From Bacteroidetes bacterium CG2_30_33_31 (lineage in GTDB: Bacteria; Bacteroidota; Bacteroidia; Bacteroidales; UBA1556): 60,724 nucleotides of DNA. Under the pieces are notes generated by a model. It was given only the letters and a program-made list of their open reading frames with translations. It was not told the DNA's origin and did no database searches. Position numbers and translations under genes: made by a program. Shown here piece after piece: positions 44,693 through 54,504 of the stretch. The stretch spans positions 1 to 60,724 of the forward strand of contig MNXP01000061.1 of assembly GCA_001872625.1 (NCBI GenBank), read 5' to 3'. Numbering within the stretch: position 1 is the first letter of the stretch; every line of letters begins with the position of its first letter.

Positions 44693-45739
44693 TTGGATGT
44701 AGCAAGAATTTTTTTTCACGATGAAATTGAAAGTTTAAAGCGTGAAATTGAAGATGCAAATTTTTCTTCTTACACTATTCTTACAGATGACAATTGTGAG
44801 AAATATTGCCAAAAAGAATTAATAAATTTATTTTCTCAGTTTGGTGATGCTCAGCTGATTGTAGTTCCTGCTGGCGATAAGAACAAAAATATCTCGAACT
44901 TAGAATTTATTTGGAATCAATTACTTAATAATGCTGACAGGCATTCTCTTTTGATAAATTTAGGTGGCGGAATGATAAGTGATTTGGGTGGTTTTGCTGC
45001 TTCCACCTTCAAACGCGGAATAAGTTTCATAAACGTTCCCACAAGTCTTTTGGCGATGGTTGATGCTTCCATTGGAGGCAAAACAGCGATAAATTTTGCC
45101 AATTTCAAAAATCAGATTGGTAGTTTTACAGATGCCTTTGCTACTTTTATAGATTTAAACTTTTTGAAAACTCTTCCAGAAAAGGAATTATTATCTGGTT
45201 TTTCGGAGATGCTGAAAGTCGCAATAATTTCAAATATTGACTTGTTTAACTTGCTTTCAGCTAATGAAGAATTTTCAAAAAAAATTACTCAAGACATTAT
45301 AAAACAGGCAATTAATGCCAAGCTTTCCATTGTTAAATCCGATCCAAAAGAGCTCGGTAAAAGAAAACTCCTCAATTTTGGACATACCATTGGGCATGCT
45401 TTTGAAACCTATAGCATGCAAAATGATGCTTCACCAATATCTCATGGACAGGCTGTTGCCATAGGAATGATTTGCGAAACTCAAATTGCACTTCAACTTT
45501 CAATTATCAGCCCCCAAGAGCATTATATTTTGGTTGATGTTATCAAAAATTTCTTTCCTAAATATTCTTTCACAATCAACGCCTTGATAAGCCTTATATC
45601 AAATATGAAGACTGACAAAAAGAATGTTGCTGGTAAAATAAATTTTTCGCTCCCTCAGTCTGTCGGATGCGGTTTAATAGATATTTACCCTTCAGAAAAT
45701 ATAATTCAAAAGTCGATAGAATTTTACCATTCATTATGA
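44693..45739 (+). CDS. aroB: 3-dehydroquinate synthase
   Basis: 348 residues from a TTG start; no in-frame ATG lies between the upstream region and the conserved core, so a non-ATG start is likely. Converts DAHP to 3-dehydroquinate (shikimate pathway) using NAD+ and zinc. Blocks: VVPAGDKNKN, LGGGMISDLGGFAASTFKRGI, VPTSLLAMVDASIGGKTAINF, ELLSGFSEMLKVAII with the metal-ligand Glu, and LNFGHTIGHAFE with the His ligands. The stop overlaps the aroA start as ATGA, so the two are translationally coupled. Confidence 0.95.
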   Translation: MDVARIFFHDEIESLKREIEDANFSSYTILTDDNCEKYCQKELINLFSQFGDAQLIVVPAGDKNKNISNLEFIWNQLLNNADRHSLLINLGGGMISDLGGFAASTFKRGISFINVPTSLLAMVDASIGGKTAINFANFKNQIGSFTDAFATFIDLNFLKTLPEKELLSGFSEMLKVAIISNIDLFNLLSANEEFSKKITQDIIKQAINAKLSIVKSDPKELGKRKLLNFGHTIGHAFETYSMQNDASPISHGQAVAIGMICETQIALQLSIISPQEHYILVDVIKNFFPKYSFTINALISLISNMKTDKKNVAGKINFSLPQSVGCGLIDIYPSENIIQKSIEFYHSL

Positions 45740-46989
45740 TTAGCAGCATAAGATTATTTTCCAGCAAGAATGAAATAGAGGGCTCGATAAACTTACCAGA
45801 ATCAAAAAGCATTAGCAATAGAGTGTTGATTATTAAATATTTATCTGGAAGTGATTTTGAAATTGGAAGTATTTCTAAAGCTGCTGATAGCCAACTTCTA
45901 AGTGAAATTATTTATCAATTAAAATTTTTTAAAACTGATAAAATGATTTTTAATCTTAAAAATGCTGGCACCCCACTTCGATTTTTGACAGCTATTTTGG
46001 CAACAATTTCTGGTGAATTTGTTATCAATTGTGACCAAAGGATGAAAAGTCGTCCTATTGGAGATTTAGTGGAAAGTTTGCGATATCTTGGCGCTGATAT
46101 TCAATATTTGGAGAATGAAATGTTTCCTCCGCTACGAATCAATGGTAAAAATTTACACTCGAAATCTATTGAAATTGATGCAACAAATAGTAGCCAATAT
46201 ATTTCGGCTTTGATGCTGATTGCACCTTTGTTGCCGTCAGGATTGGAAATAAATATGCTTGGAAATATTGCCTCGAAACCTTATATATCGCTCACTATTA
46301 GCCTTATGCAACAAAGTGGTATTTCTATTAAACTTCAAGAAAATAGAATAATTGTAGAGAAAGGGAACTATTCTATGCCTACAATTGATATGGAATTTGA
46401 TTGGAGTTCGGCGGCATTTTTCTATGAACTTGCAGCAATTTCCAACAAAGCATCCATTCTTTTGAAAGGATTGAAAACTAATAGTTTACAGGGCGATGCC
46501 ATAATTCCTACACTTTTTGAAAAGCTTGGAATTATTACAGTTTTTGAAAAAGATGGAGTGCGAATCTCAAAAGCTTCCGAAGCAAAAAAGAATATTCATT
46601 TCGATTTTTCAAGTTTTCCTGATATCGCGCTGCCATTTATTGTAAGCTGTGCTGCTCTTGGTGTTATTGGCACTTTCACCGGATTGGAATCCTTAAAAAT
46701 AAAAGAATGCAATAGGGTAGAGGCCTTGAGTACTGAATTGTCGAAATTTGATTATGATTTTCGCGATACTGGTCTTGGAGAATGGGTGCTATTAAATAGT
46801 TGTGCTGTTGATATTCATAATATTAAGCCAAAAAAAATTATTTCAATTGAAACTTATGGAGATCATAGAGTGGCAATGGCTTTTGCTCCTTTGGTGCTTA
46901 TTTCAAAAGAATTGAAAATCAAAAATCCAGAAGTAGTTGCTAAATCTTTTCCAAACTTTTGGAATGAATTTGGAAAAATTGTTTGTTAG
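45736..46989 (+). CDS. aroA: 3-phosphoshikimate 1-carboxyvinyltransferase (EPSP synthase)
   Basis: 417 residues from the ATG at 45736; upstream in-frame ATG codons lie inside aroB and are rejected. Adds PEP to shikimate-3-phosphate. Motifs: LPESKSISNRVLI near residue 20 (Lys24 contacts the substrate), NAGTPLRFLTAIL, the DQRMKSRPIGDL block, the DWSSAAFF block, and LKIKECNRVEALSTEL, plus DHRVAMAFAPL at the end. It overlaps aroB by 4 bases, a coupled aroB-aroA pair. Confidence 0.95.
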   Translation: MISSIRLFSSKNEIEGSINLPESKSISNRVLIIKYLSGSDFEIGSISKAADSQLLSEIIYQLKFFKTDKMIFNLKNAGTPLRFLTAILATISGEFVINCDQRMKSRPIGDLVESLRYLGADIQYLENEMFPPLRINGKNLHSKSIEIDATNSSQYISALMLIAPLLPSGLEINMLGNIASKPYISLTISLMQQSGISIKLQENRIIVEKGNYSMPTIDMEFDWSSAAFFYELAAISNKASILLKGLKTNSLQGDAIIPTLFEKLGIITVFEKDGVRISKASEAKKNIHFDFSSFPDIALPFIVSCAALGVIGTFTGLESLKIKECNRVEALSTELSKFDYDFRDTGLGEWVLLNSCAVDIHNIKPKKIISIETYGDHRVAMAFAPLVLISKELKIKNPEVVAKSFPNFWNEFGKIVC

Positions 46990-46996
46990 ATTAAAA

Positions 46997-48688
46997 TCAA
47001 TTTTTTGTAAGAGAAAGCTTTAATTCCTTGCTGTTACCTTTGTCATCTTTCACTAAAAGGCTGAAAACAAAATTTCCTTTTGGAAAATGCTCATCAATGC
47101 TAAAAACTAAACGCCTTGTTTTTGCATCATATTTACCAAGAACCCATTTCCCATCAATGCTTCCTCTGTAAGATTTTACCCCAGAAAGATTGTCACCAAT
47201 AGTGAAGCTTATGTCTTTCTGCTTAGAAATATTTTTACCGTCGATAACATTTATTGCCTTTATGTAAGGTGCAATTGTGTCTATAATGATAAGAAATTTG
47301 CCAAAAGTGCGAATTCTTGTGCTTACAAATCCATCTTCATAAGCGCCACCTTGATAAAATATTATCTCGCCTCTTACAATGCTCCCAATAGCGGCATATT
47401 TATATAAATCTGGAGTTAGACTTGGCTCAGCTTTTATTTTCAAACTTATATAAGAATGAAGCGGAATGTATGGATTTCCAACCTCAATAATCTTCGAATA
47501 TTTAGTCAAATTATTATCGAATTCATTCATAGTAAAATATACATCTTCATACAAGATATTAGCAGGAATATTTATAGATGCCGAGGCAATTTTGTATTTG
47601 TTTACATCGCTAAAGTGCATATTTTTAGTAGGAGTTATTTTTTTATTTGGAAGTATTTCGGCCTTGCGAACGTTTGTAATTATCTTTTTTTCATTGCCTT
47701 TAAAATCTTTGCTCGAAATTTCAAGGCTATGCGACAAATTATCCTTTATTTCAAAAACACCAGAATTTTTCACATTGCCGTACATAGATAATTTATTTCT
47801 AGGTAATACCTTCGATAGTTGATATAGATTTTTAGTTTTGTAATTTTCCTCAAAATCTATGTAGGCATTAATATATCTTTTTTCCGAAAAATCAATCTTG
47901 TTGGCATCAAATCTAAAACACTCAATGCCATCGAGTTTTATTGAATAGGAATAAATCCCATTTCTATTTTCTTGACCATCTTGTTTGTCGAATGAAGAAA
48001 TTCCGAGGTAGAATTTTTCGGTAACTTTAATTGTATCTCGCTCGCTAAGTGTAATTTTATTCAGGTTGAAAGTATTTATATTTAGATTTCCATCAGTATC
48101 GCATAAATTATATATTCTCAATGCATCTATGGTTGGTTTTAAATTATCACTAACTGCGAAACCAAATAAAAAAGGATTTATCGATCTTTCTTGCGAATCG
48201 CGTATTTCAAAATGTAGATGAGGTCCACTAGAACCGCCAGTATTTCCACTGTATGCAACCAATTGTCCTGCTTCAACTTGAATTTCATTTGGCTTGGGAT
48301 AATATTCAATATTGAAACTTTCCAAGCTGTATTGTCTCGATTTAGCCATAGAGTCAATTAGATTGTTAAAATGTTCAAGATGACCGTAAACAGTTGTATA
48401 ACCATTTGGATGAGTGATATATAAAGCGTTTCCATAACCATTGCCTGAGATGCTAATGCGTGAAACATAGCCCGATGCTGAAGCCAAAACTCTTAAACCA
48501 GGTACGCTATTAGTTTTTATATCTAAGCCAGAATGGAAATGATTTGTGCGAAGTTCGCCAAAAGTGGCGGCCAATTTTATTGGAATTTCTAATGGGTTTT
48601 TAAAATATCCTTGCGGATATGAAATTTGTGAAAAGACTACGCCCTTTGCAAAAAAAATACTTAGAAAGACTGCGAATATAAACTTCAT
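46997..48688 (-). CDS. M23-family metallopeptidase with extended C-terminal domains
   Basis: 563 residues. Signal peptide (1-20), then a LytM/M23 domain (about 35-165) with zinc motifs HSGLD (His52, Asp56) and GPHLHFE (His157, His159); all ligands are present. M23 enzymes cut peptidoglycan cross-bridges or act in division and envelope growth. The following about 400 residues are beta-rich Ig-like domains of unknown function, a form found in Bacteroidota. It is convergent with aroA (7-base gap) and separately transcribed. Confidence 0.9.
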   Translation of the reverse strand: MKFIFAVFLSIFFAKGVVFSQISYPQGYFKNPLEIPIKLAATFGELRTNHFHSGLDIKTNSVPGLRVLASASGYVSRISISGNGYGNALYITHPNGYTTVYGHLEHFNNLIDSMAKSRQYSLESFNIEYYPKPNEIQVEAGQLVAYSGNTGGSSGPHLHFEIRDSQERSINPFLFGFAVSDNLKPTIDALRIYNLCDTDGNLNINTFNLNKITLSERDTIKVTEKFYLGISSFDKQDGQENRNGIYSYSIKLDGIECFRFDANKIDFSEKRYINAYIDFEENYKTKNLYQLSKVLPRNKLSMYGNVKNSGVFEIKDNLSHSLEISSKDFKGNEKKIITNVRKAEILPNKKITPTKNMHFSDVNKYKIASASINIPANILYEDVYFTMNEFDNNLTKYSKIIEVGNPYIPLHSYISLKIKAEPSLTPDLYKYAAIGSIVRGEIIFYQGGAYEDGFVSTRIRTFGKFLIIIDTIAPYIKAINVIDGKNISKQKDISFTIGDNLSGVKSYRGSIDGKWVLGKYDAKTRRLVFSIDEHFPKGNFVFSLLVKDDKGNSKELKLSLTKN

Positions 48689-48829
48689 TTGTTGTATAAA
48701 TGTGTATGTATTTACCTAATAAAATCGCCACAAAGTTGAAATTTTAATAGAAAACAGCAGAAATTTAAATCAAAACTTATTAACCTTTTATATTTGATAA
48801 TTCAAAATCGGTATTGATGAAATTATATT

Positions 48830-48837
48830 TAATTTTG
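48830..48837 (+). promoter_or_regulatory. -7 element upstream of dapD
   Basis: TAATTTTG matches TAnnTTTG, 33 bases before the ATG. The palindrome TTTGTACAAA (48834-48843) overlaps it. Confidence 0.4.
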
Positions 48838-48870
48838 TACAAACAAATTTGAATAAACTAACATCAGATA

Positions 48871-49686
48871 ATGAGCGATTTACAGAATATCATTGAAGCT
48901 GCATGGGAAAACCGACAGCTACTTTTAGAAGAAAAAACTCAACATGCTATAAGAAAGATAATTAGCTATCTTGATAGAGGAGAAATGCGTGTTGCTGAGC
49001 CTTTTGAAGATGTGTGGAGAGTAAATGAGTGGATAAAAAAAGCAGTAATTCTGTATTTTCCCATAGAGAAAATGGTGAAAATTGAAAATGGACCTTTTGA
49101 ATATTATGATAAAATTTCGCTCAAAAAGGACTTTGATAAATTAGGTGTAAGGGTTGTACCTGACGGCATTGCACGCTATGGTTCATATCTTGCCAAAGGC
49201 GTAATATTGATGCCATCATATATAAATATTGGTGCTTATGTTGACAGCGGGACATTGGTTGATACATGGGCAACCGTTGGTTCTTGTGCCCAAATAGGTA
49301 AACACGTTCATCTAAGCGGCGGCGTAGGAATAGGCGGAGTTTTGGAACCCGTGCAAGCCGCTCCTGTAATAATAGAAGATAACTGTTTTATTGGTTCAAG
49401 AAGTATTGTAGTTGAGGGAGTTAGAATTGAAAAGGAAGCTGTACTTGGTGCCAACGTGGTAATAACAAAATCTACAAAAATTTTCGATGTGTCGGGCAGC
49501 AAAACCATAGAATATTCTGGTGTAATTCCTTCCCGTTCGGTGGTGATTCCTGGCTCATATACCAAGCATTTTCCTGCTGGCGATTTTCAGGTATCTTGTG
49601 CTTTGATAATTGGCAAGCGCAAAGAATCTACAGATTTGAAGACTTCTCTTAATGATGCTCTGCGCGAATTTGATGTGGCTGTTTAA
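48871..49686 (+). CDS. dapD: 2,3,4,5-tetrahydropyridine-2,6-dicarboxylate N-succinyltransferase
   Basis: 271 residues, a left-handed beta-helix (hexapeptide) acyltransferase. It succinylates tetrahydrodipicolinate in lysine and diaminopimelate synthesis. Blocks: RVVPDGIARYGSYLAKGVILMPSYINIGAYVDSGTLVDTWATVGSCAQIGKHVHLSGGVGIGGVLEP and the C-terminal PSRSVVIPGSYTKHFPAGDFQVSCALI segment. It ends exactly where xerD begins (no gap). Use of the succinylase branch is inferred from this gene alone. Confidence 0.95.
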   Translation: MSDLQNIIEAAWENRQLLLEEKTQHAIRKIISYLDRGEMRVAEPFEDVWRVNEWIKKAVILYFPIEKMVKIENGPFEYYDKISLKKDFDKLGVRVVPDGIARYGSYLAKGVILMPSYINIGAYVDSGTLVDTWATVGSCAQIGKHVHLSGGVGIGGVLEPVQAAPVIIEDNCFIGSRSIVVEGVRIEKEAVLGANVVITKSTKIFDVSGSKTIEYSGVIPSRSVVIPGSYTKHFPAGDFQVSCALIIGKRKESTDLKTSLNDALREFDVAV

Positions 49687-50589
49687 ATGAAATGGGAAGC
49701 CGCAATATCGGAATATAAAACTTATCTTAAACTGGAAAGAGGTCTTTCTGCTAATAGTTTGGAAGCATATCTGCGCGATTTAAATAATCTTCGACAATTT
49801 ATAATTATGCTTGATGCTACCAATACTCCAGAAAATATTGATGTAAAAGATCTAAGAGAGTTTATAAAATGGCTCAACTCTCTTGGTATGGCAGCAACTT
49901 CACAAGCCCGTACTATTAGTGGAATTAAATCGTTTTTCAACTTTATGCTCCTTTCCAATATCATCTCTACCAACCCTTCTGATTTAATTGATGCTCCTAA
50001 AACTGGTAGAAGATTGCCCGACACATTGAACAACAGCGAAATTGAAAAAATCTTATCGGTGATTGATCTTTCCAAAGCTGAGGGTGAAAGAAACAAAGCA
50101 ATTATAGAAGTGATGTATGCTTGCGGACTGAGAGTTTCAGAGCTTGTAAATCTCAAGCTTACAAATCTTTACCTCAAAGATGACTTTATAAAAGTAAGAG
50201 GAAAAGGTAACAAAGAACGGCTTGTTCCTATTGGACAAGAGGCTATTAAGCAATTAAATATTTACACTGAAAAAGTTAGAATTCACCAAAAAATTATCTC
50301 TGGTTTCGAAGATTTTGTATTTCTAAATCGTAGAGGAAAAGCCCTCACAAGAGTTATGATTTTTACAATTATAAAAAATTTGGTAAAAATGGCAGGCATC
50401 AACAAACATGTGAGCCCTCATACGTTTCGACATTCTTTTGCTACTGAACTAATAGAACGAGGAGCCGACTTAAGGGCTGTTCAAGAGATGTTAGGCCATG
50501 AATCAATATTGACAACCGAAATATATACTCACTTAAACAGTGAATTTTTACGTGATACCATAATGATGTATCATCCACGTTCAAAATAA
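49687..50589 (+). CDS. xerD: Tyrosine recombinase XerD
   Basis: 300 residues. N-terminal SAM-like core-binding domain (1-90), then the catalytic domain with Arg149, Lys173, His245-x-x-Arg248, His271 and nucleophile Tyr280, the complete tyrosine-recombinase set. It resolves chromosome dimers at dif with XerC. No dif-like site was identified in this window. It starts on the base after the dapD stop and is followed 5 bases later by a TPR gene, so all three probably share a transcript. A house-keeping XerD rather than a phage integrase is favoured by length and genome context. Confidence 0.93.
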   Translation: MKWEAAISEYKTYLKLERGLSANSLEAYLRDLNNLRQFIIMLDATNTPENIDVKDLREFIKWLNSLGMAATSQARTISGIKSFFNFMLLSNIISTNPSDLIDAPKTGRRLPDTLNNSEIEKILSVIDLSKAEGERNKAIIEVMYACGLRVSELVNLKLTNLYLKDDFIKVRGKGNKERLVPIGQEAIKQLNIYTEKVRIHQKIISGFEDFVFLNRRGKALTRVMIFTIIKNLVKMAGINKHVSPHTFRHSFATELIERGADLRAVQEMLGHESILTTEIYTHLNSEFLRDTIMMYHPRSK

Positions 50590-50594
50590 TAATT

Positions 50595-51812
50595 ATGAAG
50601 TTTCTAATTCTATTTTTTTCTGTTTTTTTCACTTTTACAGCTTTTAGCCAGATAAGTAGAACTTACGACAGCGGTGTAGCTTTGTTTAATGATGGCGATT
50701 TTAAAGGAGCTAAAATAGTGATGACCAGAGTTATAAAACAAAGTCCATATTATTTTGAAGCCTATACATATCGCGCAAGAGCTTTTCAAGAGTTGGGAAT
50801 AATTGACTCGGCAAAAATTGATTTCGCCATAGCTTTGGAAAAAAATCCCGATTATTTACCAGCAATATTTTATCGCGGAGTTTTGCATTTCGATTTAAAA
50901 GAATATCAAGATGCTATTTCTGATTTCAGTATTATTCTTGCCAAGAGGCCCACCTTTATTGAAGCAATAATATTTAGAGGACGAGCTTTCGAGGCTACGG
51001 ATAAAAATGAGAATGCCATTAATGACTATACATCAGCAATAAACTTAAAATTGAATAATTACGAAGTTTATTTTCGTCGTGGTATGTTGTACGAAAAACA
51101 AAATATGGTAAAGTCAGCAATATGGGATTATGAAAAATGTCTTGAAATAAAAAAAGATTTTGCCGAAGGCTATTTGCACAGAGGTAGAATGTATCTCAAT
51201 AGAGAAATGGTTAAGGAAGCACTGGCAGATTTTGATAAAGTAATTTCACTAACCGACACTATTAAAGATGTTTATGAATATCGAGGTGATTTGAATTATA
51301 AAAATGGCAATTATAAATCTGCTGCCGAAGATTATAGTATTTTAATAGAAAAATTTAGAATAAAAGATGCCGGACTTTATTACAAAAGAGCTGATGCTTA
51401 TTATTTGGATAGTAATTATACTGAGGCAAATCGCGAATATGCTCGCGTGCTCGAAGTAAAACCTCGTTATGATAAAGCTGTGGTTGGTCAGGCAAAAGTA
51501 TTTTTGCAGAAAGGTAAACCTTCTTCTGCCTTGCCTTTGTTGCGTAAAGCTTTGGCATTTAATCCTTCTAATGGCGAAGCGTATTTTTTGGAAGGCAAAA
51601 TTTTCTTCGATTTAAAAAAATATACTGAAGCATTGGAATATTTTAATAGTGCTATTAAGTACGAACCCAGAGCCGCAGCTTTTTTTTACCGTGGCTCATG
51701 TAAGTTTGAATCTGGTGATAAATATGGTGCTTGTCTCGATTTGCAGCAAGCTCTGAAAATGGGTTACAAAGAAAATGATGTAGAAGAAGCTACAAAAAGA
51801 GTATGCAATTAA
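50595..51812 (+). CDS. Secreted TPR-repeat protein
   Basis: 405 residues: an N-terminal signal peptide (1-18; FFSVFFTFTAFSQ), then at least nine TPR-like 34-residue repeats to the C-terminus (for example YRARAFQELGIIDSAKIDFAIALEKNP and YFLEGKIFFDLKKYTEALEYFNSAIKYEP). These form a protein-binding superhelix, likely periplasmic. No enzymatic domain. Last gene of the dapD-xerD run; its 3' end overlaps the convergent DUF2061 gene by 4 bases. Confidence 0.88.
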   Translation: MKFLILFFSVFFTFTAFSQISRTYDSGVALFNDGDFKGAKIVMTRVIKQSPYYFEAYTYRARAFQELGIIDSAKIDFAIALEKNPDYLPAIFYRGVLHFDLKEYQDAISDFSIILAKRPTFIEAIIFRGRAFEATDKNENAINDYTSAINLKLNNYEVYFRRGMLYEKQNMVKSAIWDYEKCLEIKKDFAEGYLHRGRMYLNREMVKEALADFDKVISLTDTIKDVYEYRGDLNYKNGNYKSAAEDYSILIEKFRIKDAGLYYKRADAYYLDSNYTEANREYARVLEVKPRYDKAVVGQAKVFLQKGKPSSALPLLRKALAFNPSNGEAYFLEGKIFFDLKKYTEALEYFNSAIKYEPRAAAFFYRGSCKFESGDKYGACLDLQQALKMGYKENDVEEATKRVCN

Positions 51813-52210
51813 TGTCTTTTTTTTGCCTTAAGTTTTTTCTTTTTTTCAATTTTAAGTTTCCGCCTCTGCTTTATGATATTTAACTTTATTCTTCTCAAAA
51901 GCCCATAACGCATCCAATATTTTCCCCAATTAACATTTTCCCAAAGTCGCTCATGAAGGAAATAAATTACCATCTTGGCAACGGCTTCAACAGCCACTGT
52001 GCCGCCAATTACGGCAGCGGCAATTTTCTGACCCGTGGTGATATAGAATATAACGAATGTAGTAATGGAAGCAATAATTCGCCAACTTATAGTCTTTGCA
52101 ATAGTTCTCGCGGGACTGGCTTTATTGATAATCTGTTCCTTAGGAACTGCCACTCCGTCGATATACTCAAATTCCTTATGTGCCGAATTTTTAATAACTC
52201 TTGATTTCAT
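51809..52210 (-). CDS. DUF2061 membrane protein
   Basis: 133 residues. Residues about 35-100 form the DUF2061 domain: KTISWRIIASITTFVIFYITTGQKIAAAVIGGTVAVEAVAKMVIYFLHERLWENVNWGK, two hydrophobic helices joined by the WRI motif. The C-terminal 35 residues are very basic (KRKLKIEKKKKLKAKKRH type). In some bacteria DUF2061 is fused to APS kinase; here it is alone, function unknown. It is convergent with the TPR gene (4-base overlap of the 3' ends). Confidence 0.85.
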   Translation of the reverse strand: MKSRVIKNSAHKEFEYIDGVAVPKEQIINKASPARTIAKTISWRIIASITTFVIFYITTGQKIAAAVIGGTVAVEAVAKMVIYFLHERLWENVNWGKYWMRYGLLRRIKLNIIKQRRKLKIEKKKKLKAKKRH

Positions 52211-52454
52211 AATATGAGCGAAATTAGTAATTTTTTGGAAATTTAATTGATTAAAATTTCTGTTAATGATAAATTTTTGAATTTTGTCTTTTTGAAATTC
52301 AAAATAAGAGAAAATTCTTTCTCATCATTTTTATTACCTTTAAATTAAGCAGTTGACAAAAAATTATCAAATTCGTAAAAAGTTTGTAAATTGTTGTTAT
52401 TAATAATTTGGCTAATAAATTAAGTTCATTGCAATTGGATAAAATATTATTCTG

Positions 52455-54407
52455 CTACGTTCTGCCGTAATTCAAGGAATAATAAATCATCTGTTCAGCG
52501 AAATCTTCAGGATACAAAATCTCTATATCAACAATTTCATTATCTTTTAAAATTGGTTTCAGAAGTGGATTTATAAATCCTGAATAAGGAGCTATATTCA
52601 ATTTTTTCCATCTTTCTAAAATTTCTTTATGAAGTTTTTTATCGACAATTACACCATATTTTTCGACCAATTCTTTTGCCTTGTTATAATCACCCTCCGA
52701 CTTAATCCTTTGAATTTCTTTTAGTTCAATTCCAAAAATTTCTCTTAGCTTTTGATGGTCATTAATTACAAAATAAGATTTCCCATCTTTTTGTTTTCTT
52801 TCAATCACGTTTTCCGATTTGCCAAGTTCATAAGCCCATAAAGCTATTAACTGCCTATTGCGCATGTGCGATTCTTCCAAATTTTTACCCGCTTCAATTC
52901 TCACCAATTGGGTCATCAATCCACCTCTGATATACGAATTATATTCGGCAATTCCAGCTTCAATATTTTTCATCAAGCCAAGGTCTATAAGTTTTTCGTC
53001 TATGGCAAAGTAAAGCGCAACGAGGTCGGCACGAGCTTCTTCAATTGTGGAAGCATAGTTTTTTAGTGTTTCGGCAGTGTCGCCAACACCATTTGCAATT
53101 TTGCCAGAACCGTGACCAATAATCTCATGCATATCTACATGAAGATTGCTGCCGAGGCTACTCCATTCTTTCGAAAGTCTTATCTCTTCTTCGTTATAAG
53201 CAAATTCGGAAAGTGCGCCGCTGTCTTTCGACACTTCATCATAAGCGCTAATGATATTGGAAATTGTTACTGATTTGGAACCATATTTTGTCCTAATCCA
53301 GTCGGCATTTGGCAGATTAATTCCGATAGGCGTGGATGGTGAACAATCTCCTGACTCAACTACTACATTCACTGCCTTGGCACTGACGCCAGTAATTTTC
53401 TCTTTCTTAAATTTTTTGTCAGTGGTGGAATGTTGCTCAAACCATAAGGCATTGTTAGAAATTATACTTGCTCGCTTGGTGGCTTCAATATCTATGATGC
53501 TCACTGTACTTTCAAAAGTGGCTTTTCTTCCTAAGGGGTCTGCATAAACTTCTATAAATCCATTTATTACATCAATTTCTGATTTGGTGTCGCTAACCCA
53601 AAGAATGCTATATTCATCGAAATTTTTAAGATTTCCAGTTTCATAATATTCAATTAATTTTAGAAATGATTTTCTCTGTATGTCATTTTCACAATAGGGA
53701 AGAGCTTGGCTCAAATTATTGATAATCTGCTTTATATAATTTCCATAAAGCCCATCTTTTTTCCAAACTAACTCTTTAATTTCGCCATTAATTTTTACAA
53801 TTTTTGAATTCATCCCCAAACTTAAAGGCTCTTCTGTAGCCTGAATTTTTGAATTGTAATAATCTTCCACTTCTTTTTGTGAAATATTTTCGTAGAAATT
53901 TACTGAAGAAGTTTTTACCAAATCTTCACCTTCTTTTTGATTTATCTTTTTGCTATCGATATCAGCATTAAAAACATTTTTTTTAAAAAAAATTATTAGC
54001 TCTTCTAAGGATTTAAAGTTCTGTAAGTCAAAATTATCTGAGGATGAATTCATTACAAATTCATCAAAATCGTCAATATTAAAACTTGGCAAGATCTTGT
54101 CATTTGAATAATGGTGATGTATGCCGTTAGAAAACCATAAGCGTTTCAGATATACCACAAATTCTTTCCAAGATTCGGTGGTTTTATTGCCATTATAAGT
54201 AAGATAAATATTTTCAAGATTTCTTCTAATTAGCAGATTATGTTTATAATTCTGATCCCAGAAAATATCTCTTCCACACAAAGCTGCTTCGTGAAGGAAA
54301 AATAATAATTTTTTCTGGCGCAAGTTTAAATCTTGGAAAACAGGCACTAAGTATCTAAGAATTTTGATATCGGCAAATTGTTCAGTCTGAAATTTGAAAT
54401 TATTCAT
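52455..54407 (-). CDS. M49-family peptidase (dipeptidyl-peptidase III-like)
   Basis: 650 residues. The zinc motif HEIIGH (His427, Glu428, His432) in HEIIGHGSGK, with the second-ligand motif EEARAD (Glu456/457), matches M49 peptidases, where eukaryotic enzymes have HELLGH and EECRAE. The SDTKSEIDVINGFIEVYADPLG block and the C-terminal NPLLKPILKDNEIVDIEI also fit the DPP III fold. It removes dipeptides from the N-terminus of oligopeptides, in the cytoplasm (no signal peptide). The first about 200 residues are poorly conserved and Asn/Ser-rich. Full length, single gene. Confidence 0.9.
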   Translation of the reverse strand: MNNFKFQTEQFADIKILRYLVPVFQDLNLRQKKLLFFLHEAALCGRDIFWDQNYKHNLLIRRNLENIYLTYNGNKTTESWKEFVVYLKRLWFSNGIHHHYSNDKILPSFNIDDFDEFVMNSSSDNFDLQNFKSLEELIIFFKKNVFNADIDSKKINQKEGEDLVKTSSVNFYENISQKEVEDYYNSKIQATEEPLSLGMNSKIVKINGEIKELVWKKDGLYGNYIKQIINNLSQALPYCENDIQRKSFLKLIEYYETGNLKNFDEYSILWVSDTKSEIDVINGFIEVYADPLGRKATFESTVSIIDIEATKRASIISNNALWFEQHSTTDKKFKKEKITGVSAKAVNVVVESGDCSPSTPIGINLPNADWIRTKYGSKSVTISNIISAYDEVSKDSGALSEFAYNEEEIRLSKEWSSLGSNLHVDMHEIIGHGSGKIANGVGDTAETLKNYASTIEEARADLVALYFAIDEKLIDLGLMKNIEAGIAEYNSYIRGGLMTQLVRIEAGKNLEESHMRNRQLIALWAYELGKSENVIERKQKDGKSYFVINDHQKLREIFGIELKEIQRIKSEGDYNKAKELVEKYGVIVDKKLHKEILERWKKLNIAPYSGFINPLLKPILKDNEIVDIEILYPEDFAEQMIYYSLNYGRT

Positions 54408-54440
54408 ATAATATCATTTATAAAAGCATTAAAATATTTT

Positions 54441-54478
54441 AATAAAAAGCAAAAGGCTATTCCAATAGAATAGCCTTT
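54441..54478 (-). terminator. Intrinsic terminator of the GAPDH gene
   Basis: An 11-bp stem (54452-54462 with 54468-54478, AAAGGCTATTC / GAATAGCCTTT) with a CAATA loop lies 27 bases after the stop; the A-run at 54441-54454 forms the minus-strand U-tract. Confidence 0.85.
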
Positions 54479-54504
54479 GCAAAATCATTTTACATAATGG
54501 TGGT

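Noticed and set aside
45667-45735. N-terminal extension of aroA from an upstream ATG
   Set aside because: It lies within aroB in another frame and lacks family similarity; the ATGA overlap at 45736 gives the normal start.
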